A DNA stretch of 6,271 bases from an uncultured Porphyromonadaceae bacterium (GTDB lineage: Bacteria > Bacteroidota > Bacteroidia > Bacteroidales > Muribaculaceae), in contig CAJMDR010000129.1 in assembly GCA_905212215.1 (NCBI GenBank), positions 1 through 6,271 on the forward strand. Direction: 5' to 3'. A program made the translations under genes and the position numbers. The notes under the pieces are model-generated. The model saw only the letters and a list, made by a program, of their open reading frames with translations. It was not told where the DNA came from and ran no database searches. Shown here piece after piece: positions 1-6,271 of the stretch (position 1 is the stretch's first letter; every line of letters begins with the position of its first letter).

Positions 1-650
1 CCGGTGTCGCCTCAGTCATGTCAGGGGCCCGAACTCTGGAGGAACTGCGTGTTGAGATGCATTCCCATACATTAGTATATCCGGAACTGACCGGTAACGC
101 GCAGTTACGTTCTATCAACTTACAGGACAGCATAATGGCGGAGACGACAAGACTGCGTAAAAGAGCATTTCTGCCCACTCTAAGTGCCTCTTTCTCTTAT
201 ACCTGGAACTCACTGAGCAATGGAAATGCACTGAGGAATCTGGATTTCAATCCTTACAGCGTGGTAGGTCTTCAGCTATCGGTTCCTATCTTTTCGGGAG
301 GCAGCAGATATTTCGGGTTGAGGTCTGCCGAACTGCAACGCAAGGAAGTGTCGCTTCAACGCGAGAATCTTATTTCCTCGCTCCAGATGCAGGTTGAGCT
401 TACCCTTGACAATATCAACCGCGAGGCCAACCAGATAGGAGCTTCTGAACAGGGTATGAAGCAGGCTGCGAAGGCATACGACATCATGCAACGCAGCTTT
501 GAGCTGGGTGCCGCTTCATGGCTTGATCTTCGCGACAGCGAGCTGGCAAACACTTCGGCCCAACTGAATTACTATCAGGCAATATATAATTATCTCGTCT
601 CAGTGAGTCAGCTCGACCTCCTTCTGGGACGCAATCTGGAAAATTATTGA
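1..650 (+). CDS. TolC-like outer-membrane efflux protein, C-terminal part (5'-truncated)
   Basis: This is the exit duct of a tripartite efflux pump, a TolC/OprM-type protein in the outer membrane. The reading frame is open from the first full codon at base 3, so the Met codon at 18 is probably internal and the true start lies before the window. About 215 residues are present, roughly half of a normal family member. Counting from the Met at 18, residues 51-63 (FLPTLSASFSYTW) and 87-95 (LSVPIFSGG) look like the two membrane strands of the second structural repeat, with the usual proline and Gly-Gly turn. Long amphipathic helices follow at about 99-140 and 143-205, ending in the family-typical tail (SQLDLLLGRN). 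Only three bases separate its TGA from the adaptor ATG, which indicates one operon with translational coupling. The signal peptide and first repeat cannot be seen. The family is clear; the substrate is unknown. P. gingivalis PG0538 (perhaps XepC) is a likely counterpart, from memory. Confidence 0.92.
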   Translation, partial: GVASVMSGARTLEELRVEMHSHTLVYPELTGNAQLRSINLQDSIMAETTRLRKRAFLPTLSASFSYTWNSLSNGNALRNLDFNPYSVVGLQLSVPIFSGGSRYFGLRSAELQRKEVSLQRENLISSLQMQVELTLDNINREANQIGASEQGMKQAAKAYDIMQRSFELGAASWLDLRDSELANTSAQLNYYQAIYNYLVSVSQLDLLLGRNLENY

Positions 651-653
651 TTC

Positions 654-1721
654 ATGTATAATACTTTGAGATACTCACTATGCATGGCAGTCATTTTGTT
701 GTTGGCCGCCTGCTCGGGAAAAGACGGCAAGGAAAAAGGTGCCGACAATAAGGATAACGATAACATACCCATTGTGAAGGTGGAAAAAGTGTATGCCACC
801 GATGTTGACCAGACAAGGGAATATACAGCTACTGTTGAGCCGTATCTCATTAACAATATCTCGGCCCAGATGAGCAATCGCATCCGCAACATATATGTTG
901 ACGAGGGCATGCGTGTGAGCAAAGGCCAGAAACTGGTACAGCTTGATGGAGTCAATACAGATTCCTATCAGTTGCAGGTATCTACAGCAAAAGCCAATCT
1001 GTCGCAGTTGGAGGCGGACTACAGACGTGCTGCCGAGCTTTTCCGTATAGGCGGAGGCACACGCCAGCAGATGGAACAGATGCAGACACAGGTCACCGCT
1101 GCCCGCAACCAACTTGCCTCGGCAGAGCGTGCCTTGCGCAACGCTCAGGAGAATACAGTACTCACATCCCCGATTAACGGTATCGTCACAGCCCGTAACT
1201 ATGATCCGGGCGATGTTACAGGCCAGTTGCCTATACTTACCATAGGGCAGATGCAGCCTGTCAAAGTGGTGATAAATGTTGCCGAGTCAGAATATTCAAA
1301 GATACATAAAGGCATGCCGGCGGTGATGAACTTCGATACATATGGCGACCGTCTTTTCAATGGTGTGGTGTCATTGATTTCTCCTACTGTGGATGCCGCC
1401 GCCAAGACCTTCGGCGTGGAAATAACGCTTCCGAATGCCGACAATGCCGTTCTTCCCGGTATGTTTGCCCGTGTGACACTTAACTTAGGCAAGAGCCGCC
1501 ATGTGGTGGTTCCTGACAAGGCCGTGGTGAAAATGCAAGGCTCAGGCGATACCTATGTCTACACCTACGCCAATGGCCGTGTGGATTATGTAAAGGTTGA
1601 ACTTGGACGCCGTCTCGGCGAGAATTATGAACTGCTTTCCGGTCTGGAATCCGGCGTGGAGGTAGTTACAGTAGGTCAGTCAAGGCTTGCAAACGGTATC
1701 AAAGTGCAATTGGCAAAATAA
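654..1721 (+). CDS. RND efflux periplasmic adaptor (membrane fusion protein), lipoprotein
   Basis: This 355-residue protein is the periplasmic adaptor that links the inner-membrane RND pump to the TolC-like duct. The N-terminus has a short positive region (Arg6), a hydrophobic core and a lipobox LAAC, predicting cleavage before Cys20 and lipid anchoring. This signal supports the chosen start; a start at Met11 would remove the positive region. A Lys/Asp-rich linker covers about 21-38. The first half of the lipoyl (barrel-sandwich) domain is about 64-100, with the typical YVDEGMRVSKGQKLVQLD pattern. A shorter helical hairpin lies at about 103-165, and the second lipoyl half at 168-198 (TSPINGIVTARNYDPGD). 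A beta-barrel domain follows at about 202-275 (ending PGMFARVTL), then the membrane-proximal domain at about 280-355. Length and domain order fit the AcrA/MexA family. No clear Shine-Dalgarno sequence precedes the ATG, as is usual in Bacteroidetes. It lies between the duct gene (3-base gap) and the pump gene (52-base gap). Confidence 0.95.
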   Translation: MYNTLRYSLCMAVILLLAACSGKDGKEKGADNKDNDNIPIVKVEKVYATDVDQTREYTATVEPYLINNISAQMSNRIRNIYVDEGMRVSKGQKLVQLDGVNTDSYQLQVSTAKANLSQLEADYRRAAELFRIGGGTRQQMEQMQTQVTAARNQLASAERALRNAQENTVLTSPINGIVTARNYDPGDVTGQLPILTIGQMQPVKVVINVAESEYSKIHKGMPAVMNFDTYGDRLFNGVVSLISPTVDAAAKTFGVEITLPNADNAVLPGMFARVTLNLGKSRHVVVPDKAVVKMQGSGDTYVYTYANGRVDYVKVELGRRLGENYELLSGLESGVEVVTVGQSRLANGIKVQLAK

Positions 1722-1753
1722 TACCGTTAAGTGGATTGTGGTGACTTTGAATA

Positions 1754-1767
1754 ATTTCTAAAGAAAT
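1754..1767. repeat. 14-bp AT-rich palindrome in the adaptor/pump gap
   Basis: In the 52-base gap between the adaptor stop and the pump ATG, ATTTCT and AGAAAT form a perfect inverted repeat around a two-base AA centre, ending six bases before the pump start. The gap is otherwise A/T-rich and has no good Shine-Dalgarno sequence. As RNA the hairpin would be weak, because the arms are mostly A-U and the loop would have to open. It could be a small operator or just part of an A-rich initiation region. The repeat itself is certain; any function is a guess. Confidence 0.35.
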
Positions 1768-1773
1768 AGAGAA

Positions 1774-4700
1774 ATGAGTATATATGGCTCTGCGGTGAAA
1801 CGTCCTGTAATGACTACCCTCAGTTTTGTGGCAGTCATTATCTTAGGTCTGTTCTCGCTCAACAAGCTTCCCATAGACCTCTATCCCGACATCGACACCA
1901 ACACCATAATGGTGATAACGTTCTATCAGGGTGCCTCTGCCGAAGATATAGAGCAGAATGTAACCAAACCGCTTGAGAATGTGCTTAATTCGGTGGAGCA
2001 TCTCAAGCACATCACTTCGCAGAGCCGCGAGAATACTTCGGTAATTACCCTGGAATTCGAGTATGGCTATGATATTGATGTCCTGACCAATTCTGTGCGG
2101 GACAAGCTTGATATGGTGAGCCAGCAATTGCCTGATGATGTCCAGGACCCGATTATCTTCAAGTTCTCTACCGACATGATTCCTATCTGTCTGTTGTCTG
2201 TAGAGGCGAAGGAGAGTATGGCGGGTCTTTACAAAATCCTTGATGACAGGGTTGCCAATCCTCTGGCACGTATAGATGGTGTAGGGTCGGTAAGCATTTC
2301 CGGTGCCCCGAAACGCGAGATACATATTTACGTTGATCCACGTAGGCTTGAGGCTTACAACCTTACCGTTGAACGCATAGCCCAGGTAATAGGCGCTGAG
2401 AACCGCAATACTCCCGGTGGTGCTTTCGATGTCGGTTCCAACACTTACGCCCTGCGTGTGAAAGGTGAGTTTTCCGACAGCCGACAGATGCTTGATGTGC
2501 CAATTGCATCAGCTGACGGAAAGACAGTTTATCTGCGCGATGTGGCAAGAGTGGACGATTCGCTTGAAGAACGTACACAGCAGACGTACACCAACGGAGA
2601 GAAGGGCGCTCTGATTGTGATACAGAAACAGAGCGGCGCCAACTCGGTGCAGATTTCGGAAAAGGTGATGCAGATGCTGCCTCGTTTGCAGGCTTCGTTA
2701 CCCAGTGACGTCAAACTCGGCGTGATTGTGGATACTTCCGACAATATCCGCAACACAATTGCTTCGCTGGAAGAAACGGTATTATATGCGTTGCTCTTCG
2801 TGATGCTTGTGGTGTTCCTATTCTTAGGACGCTGGAGGGCCACGATGATTATCATAATCACAATTCCTGTCTCTCTCATAGCATCCTTCATCTACCTCTA
2901 TGCCACGGGAAATACACTGAATATAGTTTCTCTGTCGGCTTTGAGTATTTCAATCGGTATGGTGGTGGACGATGCCATTGTGGTACTTGAAAATGTCACC
3001 ACACATATAGAAAGAGGCTCTGACCCAAGGCAGGCGGCAGTGCATGGCACCAACGAGGTGGCGATTTCGGTAATAGCGTCCACGCTTACCCTGATAGCCG
3101 TGTTCTTCCCGCTAACGCTGGTAACCGGCATGACAGGAGTGCTGTTCCGTCAGTTGGGATGGATGGTGACTATCATGATGATTATCTCTACCACATGCGC
3201 CCTGACACTCACTCCTATGCTCTGCAGTCAATGGCTTAAGCTGAACAAGAAACACAGCAAGCTTTATGATAAGCTCTATTCTCCCATAGAAAAAGGTCTT
3301 GACGCTTTCGATAACGGTTATGCACGTTTGCTGAAATGGGTGGTAGGTCACCGTACAATTACTATAATTGGCTGTCTTGCCATCTTTGTCGGCTCAGTAT
3401 TCCTTATGCGCTTTGTAGGCACCGAATTTTTCCCCACTCAAGATAATGCCCGCATCGGCGTTTCTCTGGAATTGCCCATCGGGTCGAGGGTAGAACAGGC
3501 AGAGGATGCTTTGTTCCGTCTTGATACTCTCTGGAGGAAAAAATATCCGGAAATAGAAGTATCCAATTTCACCGTCGGCCCCGCAAGCTCCGACAACACC
3601 TTTGCCTCGTTGAGTGACAACGGACCGCATATAGCCTCCATGAACATCCGATTATCTGATCCCGGAGAGCGAACCCGTGGTATCAAGGAAATTGCCGATG
3701 GCATGCGTGAGGACTTGCAGAATTATTTCCCGGAGTTCAAGAAAGCGCAGGTGAACGTTGGTGGCGGCCGAGGTGCCGGTATGGGAGGACAGTCGACAGT
3801 CGATTTTGAAATCTACGGCTATGACTTTGCCGAGACCGACAGTGTGGCGGCAAACCTTGTGGAAATTCTGAAAGGAATTCCAGGCACGGCGGACGTTACA
3901 GTTTCACGTTCAGACTATCAGCCCGAGATTCAGGTTGATTTTGACCGGGATAAATTAGCCTTGTACGGCCTTAATATGTCTACCGTTGCCACGGCGCTTC
4001 GTAATAGAATCAACGGTGCCTTAGCATCGCAATACCGCGAAGATGGTGAGGAATATGACATCAAGGTTATGTTTGAGCCTGAAAGCAGGACAAGCATCGA
4101 AGACATCGAGAATATTATTGTCTATACATCAACGGGTGCCGGTATCCGCATCAAGGAACTTGGCAAAGTTGTGGAGCGTTATTCTCCTCCAACTATCGAA
4201 CGTAAGGACCGTGAGCGTCTCGTTACCGTCAGCACCGTTGTGGACGGAGCGCCAATGAGTGAAGTGGTGACAGAGGCTCAGATGAAAATAGAGGAACTGC
4301 ACATACCTTCGGATATAACGATAGAACTTGCGGGAAGCTTTGAGGATCAACAGGATTCCTTCGGCGACTTGCTCACTCTCGGTGTACTGATAATTGTGTT
4401 GGTATACATTGTTATGGCGGCGCAGTTTGAGTCGCTTACCTATCCCGGCATCATCATGACCTCGCTTCTCTTTGCCTTTTCAGGGGTATTTCTCATTCTC
4501 TGGCTTACCGGGCACACACTGAATGTAATGTCGATGATAGGCGCAATCATGCTGATAGGTATCGTGGTCAAGAACGGGATCGTGCTCATTGACTATATCA
4601 CCCTTAACCGCGAACGAGGCATGGGCATCCGTACAGCGGTGATTCTCGGCGGCAAATCGCGATTACGCCCTGTGGTTATGACCACGCTCACTACCATTTT

Positions 4701-4905
4701 GGGTATGATACCTATGGCGGTAGGCTCCGGTCAGGGTTCGGAGATGTGGCGTCCTATGGGTACAGCTGTTATAGGCGGTCTTACGTTCTCTACCATACTG
4801 ACACTTTTGTTCGTGCCGGTTCTCTATTGCGTCTTTGCAGGAAGAGGTGTAAAACGTATCCGCCGTAAGCTTCATTCAAACAAACAAAAGAAACAAAAAA
4901 AGTGA
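1774..4905 (+). CDS. RND multidrug efflux pump, inner-membrane permease (AcrB-like, HAE type)
   Basis: This 1043-residue protein is the proton-driven inner-membrane pump of the tripartite system and should work as a trimer exporting hydrophobic or amphiphilic compounds. The start is well supported: YGSAVKRPVMTTL is the typical cytoplasmic helix before TM1 (about 13-29). Periplasmic porter regions lie at about 30-330 and 550-860. TM2-TM6 lie at about 335-485, TM7 at about 527-547 and TM8-TM12 at about 866-1021. The proton-relay residues are all present: Asp399-Asp400 in TM4 (GMVVDDAIVVLEN), Lys933 in TM10 (GIVVKNGIVLID), and Arg963 and Thr970 in RLRPVVMT, matching AcrB D407/D408, K940, R971 and T978. 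The paired aspartates argue for the HAE group rather than heavy-metal pumps. A Gly-rich loop lies at about 663-672. The C-terminus is very basic (NKQKKQKK) and encoded by an A-rich tract that overlaps the start of the next gene. The substrate cannot be read from sequence; P. gingivalis PG0540 (perhaps XepB) is a likely counterpart, from memory. Confidence 0.97.
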   Translation: MSIYGSAVKRPVMTTLSFVAVIILGLFSLNKLPIDLYPDIDTNTIMVITFYQGASAEDIEQNVTKPLENVLNSVEHLKHITSQSRENTSVITLEFEYGYDIDVLTNSVRDKLDMVSQQLPDDVQDPIIFKFSTDMIPICLLSVEAKESMAGLYKILDDRVANPLARIDGVGSVSISGAPKREIHIYVDPRRLEAYNLTVERIAQVIGAENRNTPGGAFDVGSNTYALRVKGEFSDSRQMLDVPIASADGKTVYLRDVARVDDSLEERTQQTYTNGEKGALIVIQKQSGANSVQISEKVMQMLPRLQASLPSDVKLGVIVDTSDNIRNTIASLEETVLYALLFVMLVVFLFLGRWRATMIIIITIPVSLIASFIYLYATGNTLNIVSLSALSISIGMVVDDAIVVLENVTTHIERGSDPRQAAVHGTNEVAISVIASTLTLIAVFFPLTLVTGMTGVLFRQLGWMVTIMMIISTTCALTLTPMLCSQWLKLNKKHSKLYDKLYSPIEKGLDAFDNGYARLLKWVVGHRTITIIGCLAIFVGSVFLMRFVGTEFFPTQDNARIGVSLELPIGSRVEQAEDALFRLDTLWRKKYPEIEVSNFTVGPASSDNTFASLSDNGPHIASMNIRLSDPGERTRGIKEIADGMREDLQNYFPEFKKAQVNVGGGRGAGMGGQSTVDFEIYGYDFAETDSVAANLVEILKGIPGTADVTVSRSDYQPEIQVDFDRDKLALYGLNMSTVATALRNRINGALASQYREDGEEYDIKVMFEPESRTSIEDIENIIVYTSTGAGIRIKELGKVVERYSPPTIERKDRERLVTVSTVVDGAPMSEVVTEAQMKIEELHIPSDITIELAGSFEDQQDSFGDLLTLGVLIIVLVYIVMAAQFESLTYPGIIMTSLLFAFSGVFLILWLTGHTLNVMSMIGAIMLIGIVVKNGIVLIDYITLNRERGMGIRTAVILGGKSRLRPVVMTTLTTILGMIPMAVGSGQGSEMWRPMGTAVIGGLTFSTILTLLFVPVLYCVFAGRGVKRIRRKLHSNKQKKQKK
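4896..4902 (+). other. A AAA AAG slippery heptamer at the pump stop codon (possible -1 frameshift site)
   Basis: The last three pump codons are CAA AAA AAG followed by TGA. They form A AAA AAG in the phase required for tandem -1 slippage, the same heptamer used by E. coli dnaX and many IS elements. After a -1 slip the next codon is the GTG at 4902, which is in frame with the whole PII-like gene. No Shine-Dalgarno-like stimulator is visible upstream, and only a weak 4-5 bp hairpin (CATAG/CTATG near 4916-4926) lies downstream. The motif and its phase are directly visible; whether it is used is unknown. The same A-rich stretch may simply help ribosomes start at the GTG. Confidence 0.4.
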
Positions 4906-5195
4906 AAGCAATCTTCATAGCCTATGACCAGGCACACCACGAGGATGTTATAGAAGTGTTGAGCCGCCATAACTGCCGGGGATTCACTAACTTCGGCACC
5001 GTTCAGGGGCGAGGCTCGAAACAGGGAGAGCCGCATTACGGAACTCATGCATGGCCATCGCTGGCATCGGCGATACTTACCATAGTCGATGAGTCGAAGC
5101 TGAAACCTGTTCTGGACGACCTGAAAGCTCTTGATGAAGCTAAACCCCGACTGGGTCTTAGGGCTTTTGTCTGGGAGATAGAGCAGACAATATAA
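4902..5195 (+). CDS. PII-like, RND-pump-associated small protein (PG0541-like family)
   Basis: This small 97-residue protein has no signal peptide or membrane segment, so it is probably cytosolic. It starts at a GTG that overlaps the pump TGA (GTGA, four bases), a classic translational-coupling arrangement. There is no in-frame ATG nearby, and MKAIFIAYDQAHHEDV is a natural start, with a first beta strand leading into a helix. The predicted order fits the ferredoxin-like PII fold: strand 2-8, helix 12-23, strand 27-35, exposed loop 36-52, strand 54-62, helix 64-79, strand 84-93. The loop (GRGSKQGEPHYGTHAWPS) matches the PII T-loop position and is rich in Gly, His and aromatic residues. I recall the PG0541 transporter-associated family in the same position after RND genes in Bacteroidetes. 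PII-like proteins often sense small molecules and regulate transporters, so a role in controlling the pump is inferred. The ligand is unknown; His12, His13, His45 and His49 make metal binding conceivable. Family call is fairly sure, function is not. Confidence 0.85.
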   Translation: MKAIFIAYDQAHHEDVIEVLSRHNCRGFTNFGTVQGRGSKQGEPHYGTHAWPSLASAILTIVDESKLKPVLDDLKALDEAKPRLGLRAFVWEIEQTI

Positions 5196-5205
5196 CAGTA
5201 TAATT

Positions 5206-5255
5206 TGGCGGAGTGCCGTGAGGTTGAGAATATCCTCTTGGCACTCTGTCATTTT
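5206..5255 (+). terminator. Probable rho-independent terminator of the efflux operon
   Basis: GAGTGCC (5211-5217) pairs perfectly with GGCACTC (5240-5246). The stem extends outward through 5206-5210 and 5247-5251 with Watson-Crick and G-U pairs. Inside a 2x2 internal loop, GAGG (5220-5223) pairs with CCTC (5234-5237), leaving a ten-base loop. A short T-run (5252-5255) follows. It begins 11 bases after the PII-like stop and precedes the pheS promoter, as expected for an operon end. The T-tract is short, so termination may be partial. The opposite strand has no T-run, so it should act only rightward. Confidence 0.65.
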
Positions 5256-5283
5256 ACGGTATCAGAATTTATCGTTATCTTTG
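5252..5283 (+). promoter_or_regulatory. Bacteroidetes-type promoter for pheS
   Basis: TATCTTTG (5276-5283) matches the Bacteroides -7 consensus TAnnTTTG exactly. A TTTT run (5252-5255) sits 20 bases upstream, at the distance expected for the -33 TTTG box, though it matches only partly. The -7 box ends four bases before the pheS ATG at 5288, so transcription should begin at or within a few bases of the start codon. The -33 region coincides with the T-run of the preceding terminator. The -7 match and its position are visible; promoter activity and the start site are inferred. Confidence 0.65.
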
Positions 5284-5287
5284 CAAC

Positions 5288-6271
5288 ATGAAGGAAGAAA
5301 TAGCAGCATTGCGGGCCGAAATATCGTCGTTACAGGCCTCGTCACCCGCCGAGGCAGAAGAGCTGAGAGTGAAATATCTTGGCAAAAAAGGACCGGTTCA
5401 GGCATTGTTTGCCCGTTTCCGCGAGGTGCCTCCGGCAGAAAAGAAGGAAGTGGGTCAGCTGATAAATGCCCTGAAGGCCGAGGCTGCCGAGAAAATTAAC
5501 GCTCTGAAGCAGCAATGCCAGCAGGCTGATGATCCCGCGTTGGCGAATCTTGACCTTACAAGGACAGCTTCTCCGTTACCTCTCGGAACACGCCATCCCT
5601 TGTCTTTGGTGGAGGAAGAGATAGCAGATATTTTCGGCAGAATGGGCTTTACCATTTCCGAAGGGCCTGAGGTTGAGGATGACTGGCATGTATTCTCTTC
5701 GCTTAACTTTGCCGCTGACCATCCCGCAAGAGACATGCAGGATACCTTCTTTATAAATCGCACTCCGGACGTTCTTTTACGCACACATACCTCTTCCGTG
5801 CAGACAAGGACTATGGAAAGCCGCAACCCCCCTATCCGCATAATCTGTCCCGGAAGAGTTTACCGTAACGAGGCGGTTTCCGCAAGGGCGCATTGCTTCT
5901 TCCATCAGGTAGAGGGGCTTTATATAGACAAGAATGTGTCATTCGCTGATCTGAGGCAGGTATTGCTCAGCTTTGCAAGACAAATGTTTGGCGCCGACAC
6001 CAAGATACGTCTGCGTCCGAGTTATTTCCCCTTCACCGAGCCAAGTGCGGAAATGGACATAAGCTGTGCCGTCTGTGGAGGCAAAGGCTGTGCTCTTTGC
6101 AAGGGAACAGGTTGGGTTGAGATTCTCGGTTGCGGCATGGTAGACCCCAACGTACTCCAGGCAAACGGCATAGACCCCGAAAAATACTCGGGCTTCGCCT
6201 TCGGCATGGGTATTGAACGCATCGCAATGCTCAAATACGGCGTGAAAGACCTGCGCCTCTATTTCGAGAAC
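5288..6271 (+). CDS. pheS: Phenylalanyl-tRNA synthetase alpha subunit (3'-truncated by the window)
   Basis: PheS is the catalytic subunit of the cytosolic alpha2-beta2 enzyme that charges tRNA-Phe with phenylalanine using ATP. The frame is open for 328 codons to the window edge. Related proteins end about a dozen residues later, so nearly the whole gene is here. The N-terminal tRNA-binding coiled coil is about residues 1-85 (YLGKKGPVQAL at 30-40). The class II catalytic domain starts near 105 (RHPLSLVEEE). Motif 2 is visible as GRVYRNE (189-195) before the FHQVEGLY segment, then FPFTEPSAE, GCGMVDPNVL and motif 3 GFAFGMGIER (302-311). Ala304 corresponds to E. coli Ala294 in the Phe pocket. Cys260, Cys263, Cys268 and Cys271 form a CxxC...CxxC insert that many bacterial PheS proteins have but E. 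coli lacks. The ATG at 5288 matches the start of Bacteroides PheS as I recall it. It has its own promoter and is functionally unrelated to the efflux operon; pheT is not in the window. Confidence 0.97.
   Translation, partial: MKEEIAALRAEISSLQASSPAEAEELRVKYLGKKGPVQALFARFREVPPAEKKEVGQLINALKAEAAEKINALKQQCQQADDPALANLDLTRTASPLPLGTRHPLSLVEEEIADIFGRMGFTISEGPEVEDDWHVFSSLNFAADHPARDMQDTFFINRTPDVLLRTHTSSVQTRTMESRNPPIRIICPGRVYRNEAVSARAHCFFHQVEGLYIDKNVSFADLRQVLLSFARQMFGADTKIRLRPSYFPFTEPSAEMDISCAVCGGKGCALCKGTGWVEILGCGMVDPNVLQANGIDPEKYSGFAFGMGIERIAMLKYGVKDLRLYFEN

Noticed and set aside
678..1112. - strand ORF of 144 codons opposite the adaptor gene
   Set aside because: It is fully antisense to the adaptor gene, with a Cys/His/Leu-rich translation typical of reverse-strand shadows.
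1742..1749. TGACTTTG as a possible internal promoter -7 box before the pump gene
   Set aside because: It has one mismatch at a key position of TAnnTTTG, and no TTTG-like -33 box lies at the right distance (the nearest TTGG is about 28 bases away).
1843..2325. - strand ORF of 160 codons opposite the pump gene
   Set aside because: It is antisense to conserved pump sequence and has no visible domain or independent promoter.
3538..3543. Run of six A bases in the pump gene as a slippage site
   Set aside because: The codons are AGG AAA AAA TAT, which does not give a phased X XXY YYZ heptamer, and the zero frame continues normally through conserved sequence.
4872..5252. - strand ORF of 126 codons opposite the PII-like gene
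   Set aside because: It lies antisense to a well-supported gene, the pump end and the terminator, and its translation resembles no known family. It is best explained as a shadow of the coding strand.
5384..5389. Run of six A bases in pheS as a frameshift site
   Set aside because: The run encodes the conserved Lys33-Lys34 pair in YLGKKG, and the reading frame is intact on both sides.
5218..5499. + strand ORF of 93 codons overlapping the start of pheS
   Set aside because: It starts inside the terminator stem and mostly overlaps pheS in another frame. Its translation is Arg/Ser/Gly-rich with no recognisable fold, while the pheS frame is unmistakable.
6065..6100. Four-cysteine insert in PheS as a novel metal-binding addition
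   Set aside because: The CxxC...CxxC segment is common in bacterial PheS proteins outside the E. coli group, so it is not specific to this window.

Overview
The window looks like chromosomal DNA from a member of the Bacteroidales. It has moderate G+C content and gene starts without clear Shine-Dalgarno sequences. There is a Bacteroidetes-type TAnnTTTG promoter box before pheS, and the order of efflux genes (outer-membrane factor, adaptor, RND pump, small PII-like protein) resembles the P. gingivalis PG0538-PG0541 cluster. A Muribaculaceae- or Bacteroides-like host is an inference from general protein similarity recalled from memory, not from a search.

Layout, all on the + strand. Positions 1-650 hold the C-terminal part of a TolC-like outer-membrane efflux protein whose start lies before the window. 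Positions 654-1721 encode a lipoprotein periplasmic adaptor. Positions 1774-4905 encode a full-length RND inner-membrane pump of the hydrophobe/amphiphile (AcrB-like) type, with its proton-relay residues intact. Positions 4902-5195 encode a 97-residue PII-like protein that starts at a GTG overlapping the pump's stop codon. An imperfect hairpin at 5206-5255 probably ends this operon. A new promoter at 5252-5283 then drives pheS (5288 to the window end), the alpha subunit of phenylalanyl-tRNA synthetase, which lacks only its last dozen or so residues.

The first three genes would form a tripartite pump across both membranes: the RND protein uses the proton gradient, the adaptor bridges the periplasm, and the TolC-like protein provides the exit duct. 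The PII-like protein is probably a cytosolic accessory or sensor for the pump. pheS is a separate housekeeping unit.

Most of the window is ordinary. The most interesting point is the pump/PII-like junction. An exact, correctly phased A AAA AAG slippery heptamer (4896-4902) directly precedes the pump stop codon, and a -1 shift there would read straight into the PII-like gene, giving a possible 1140-residue fusion. The second is the pheS promoter, which sits so close to the ATG that the mRNA may be leaderless. No RNA genes, CRISPR arrays, mobile elements or minus-strand genes could be supported, and no intergenic stretch exceeds 100 bases.
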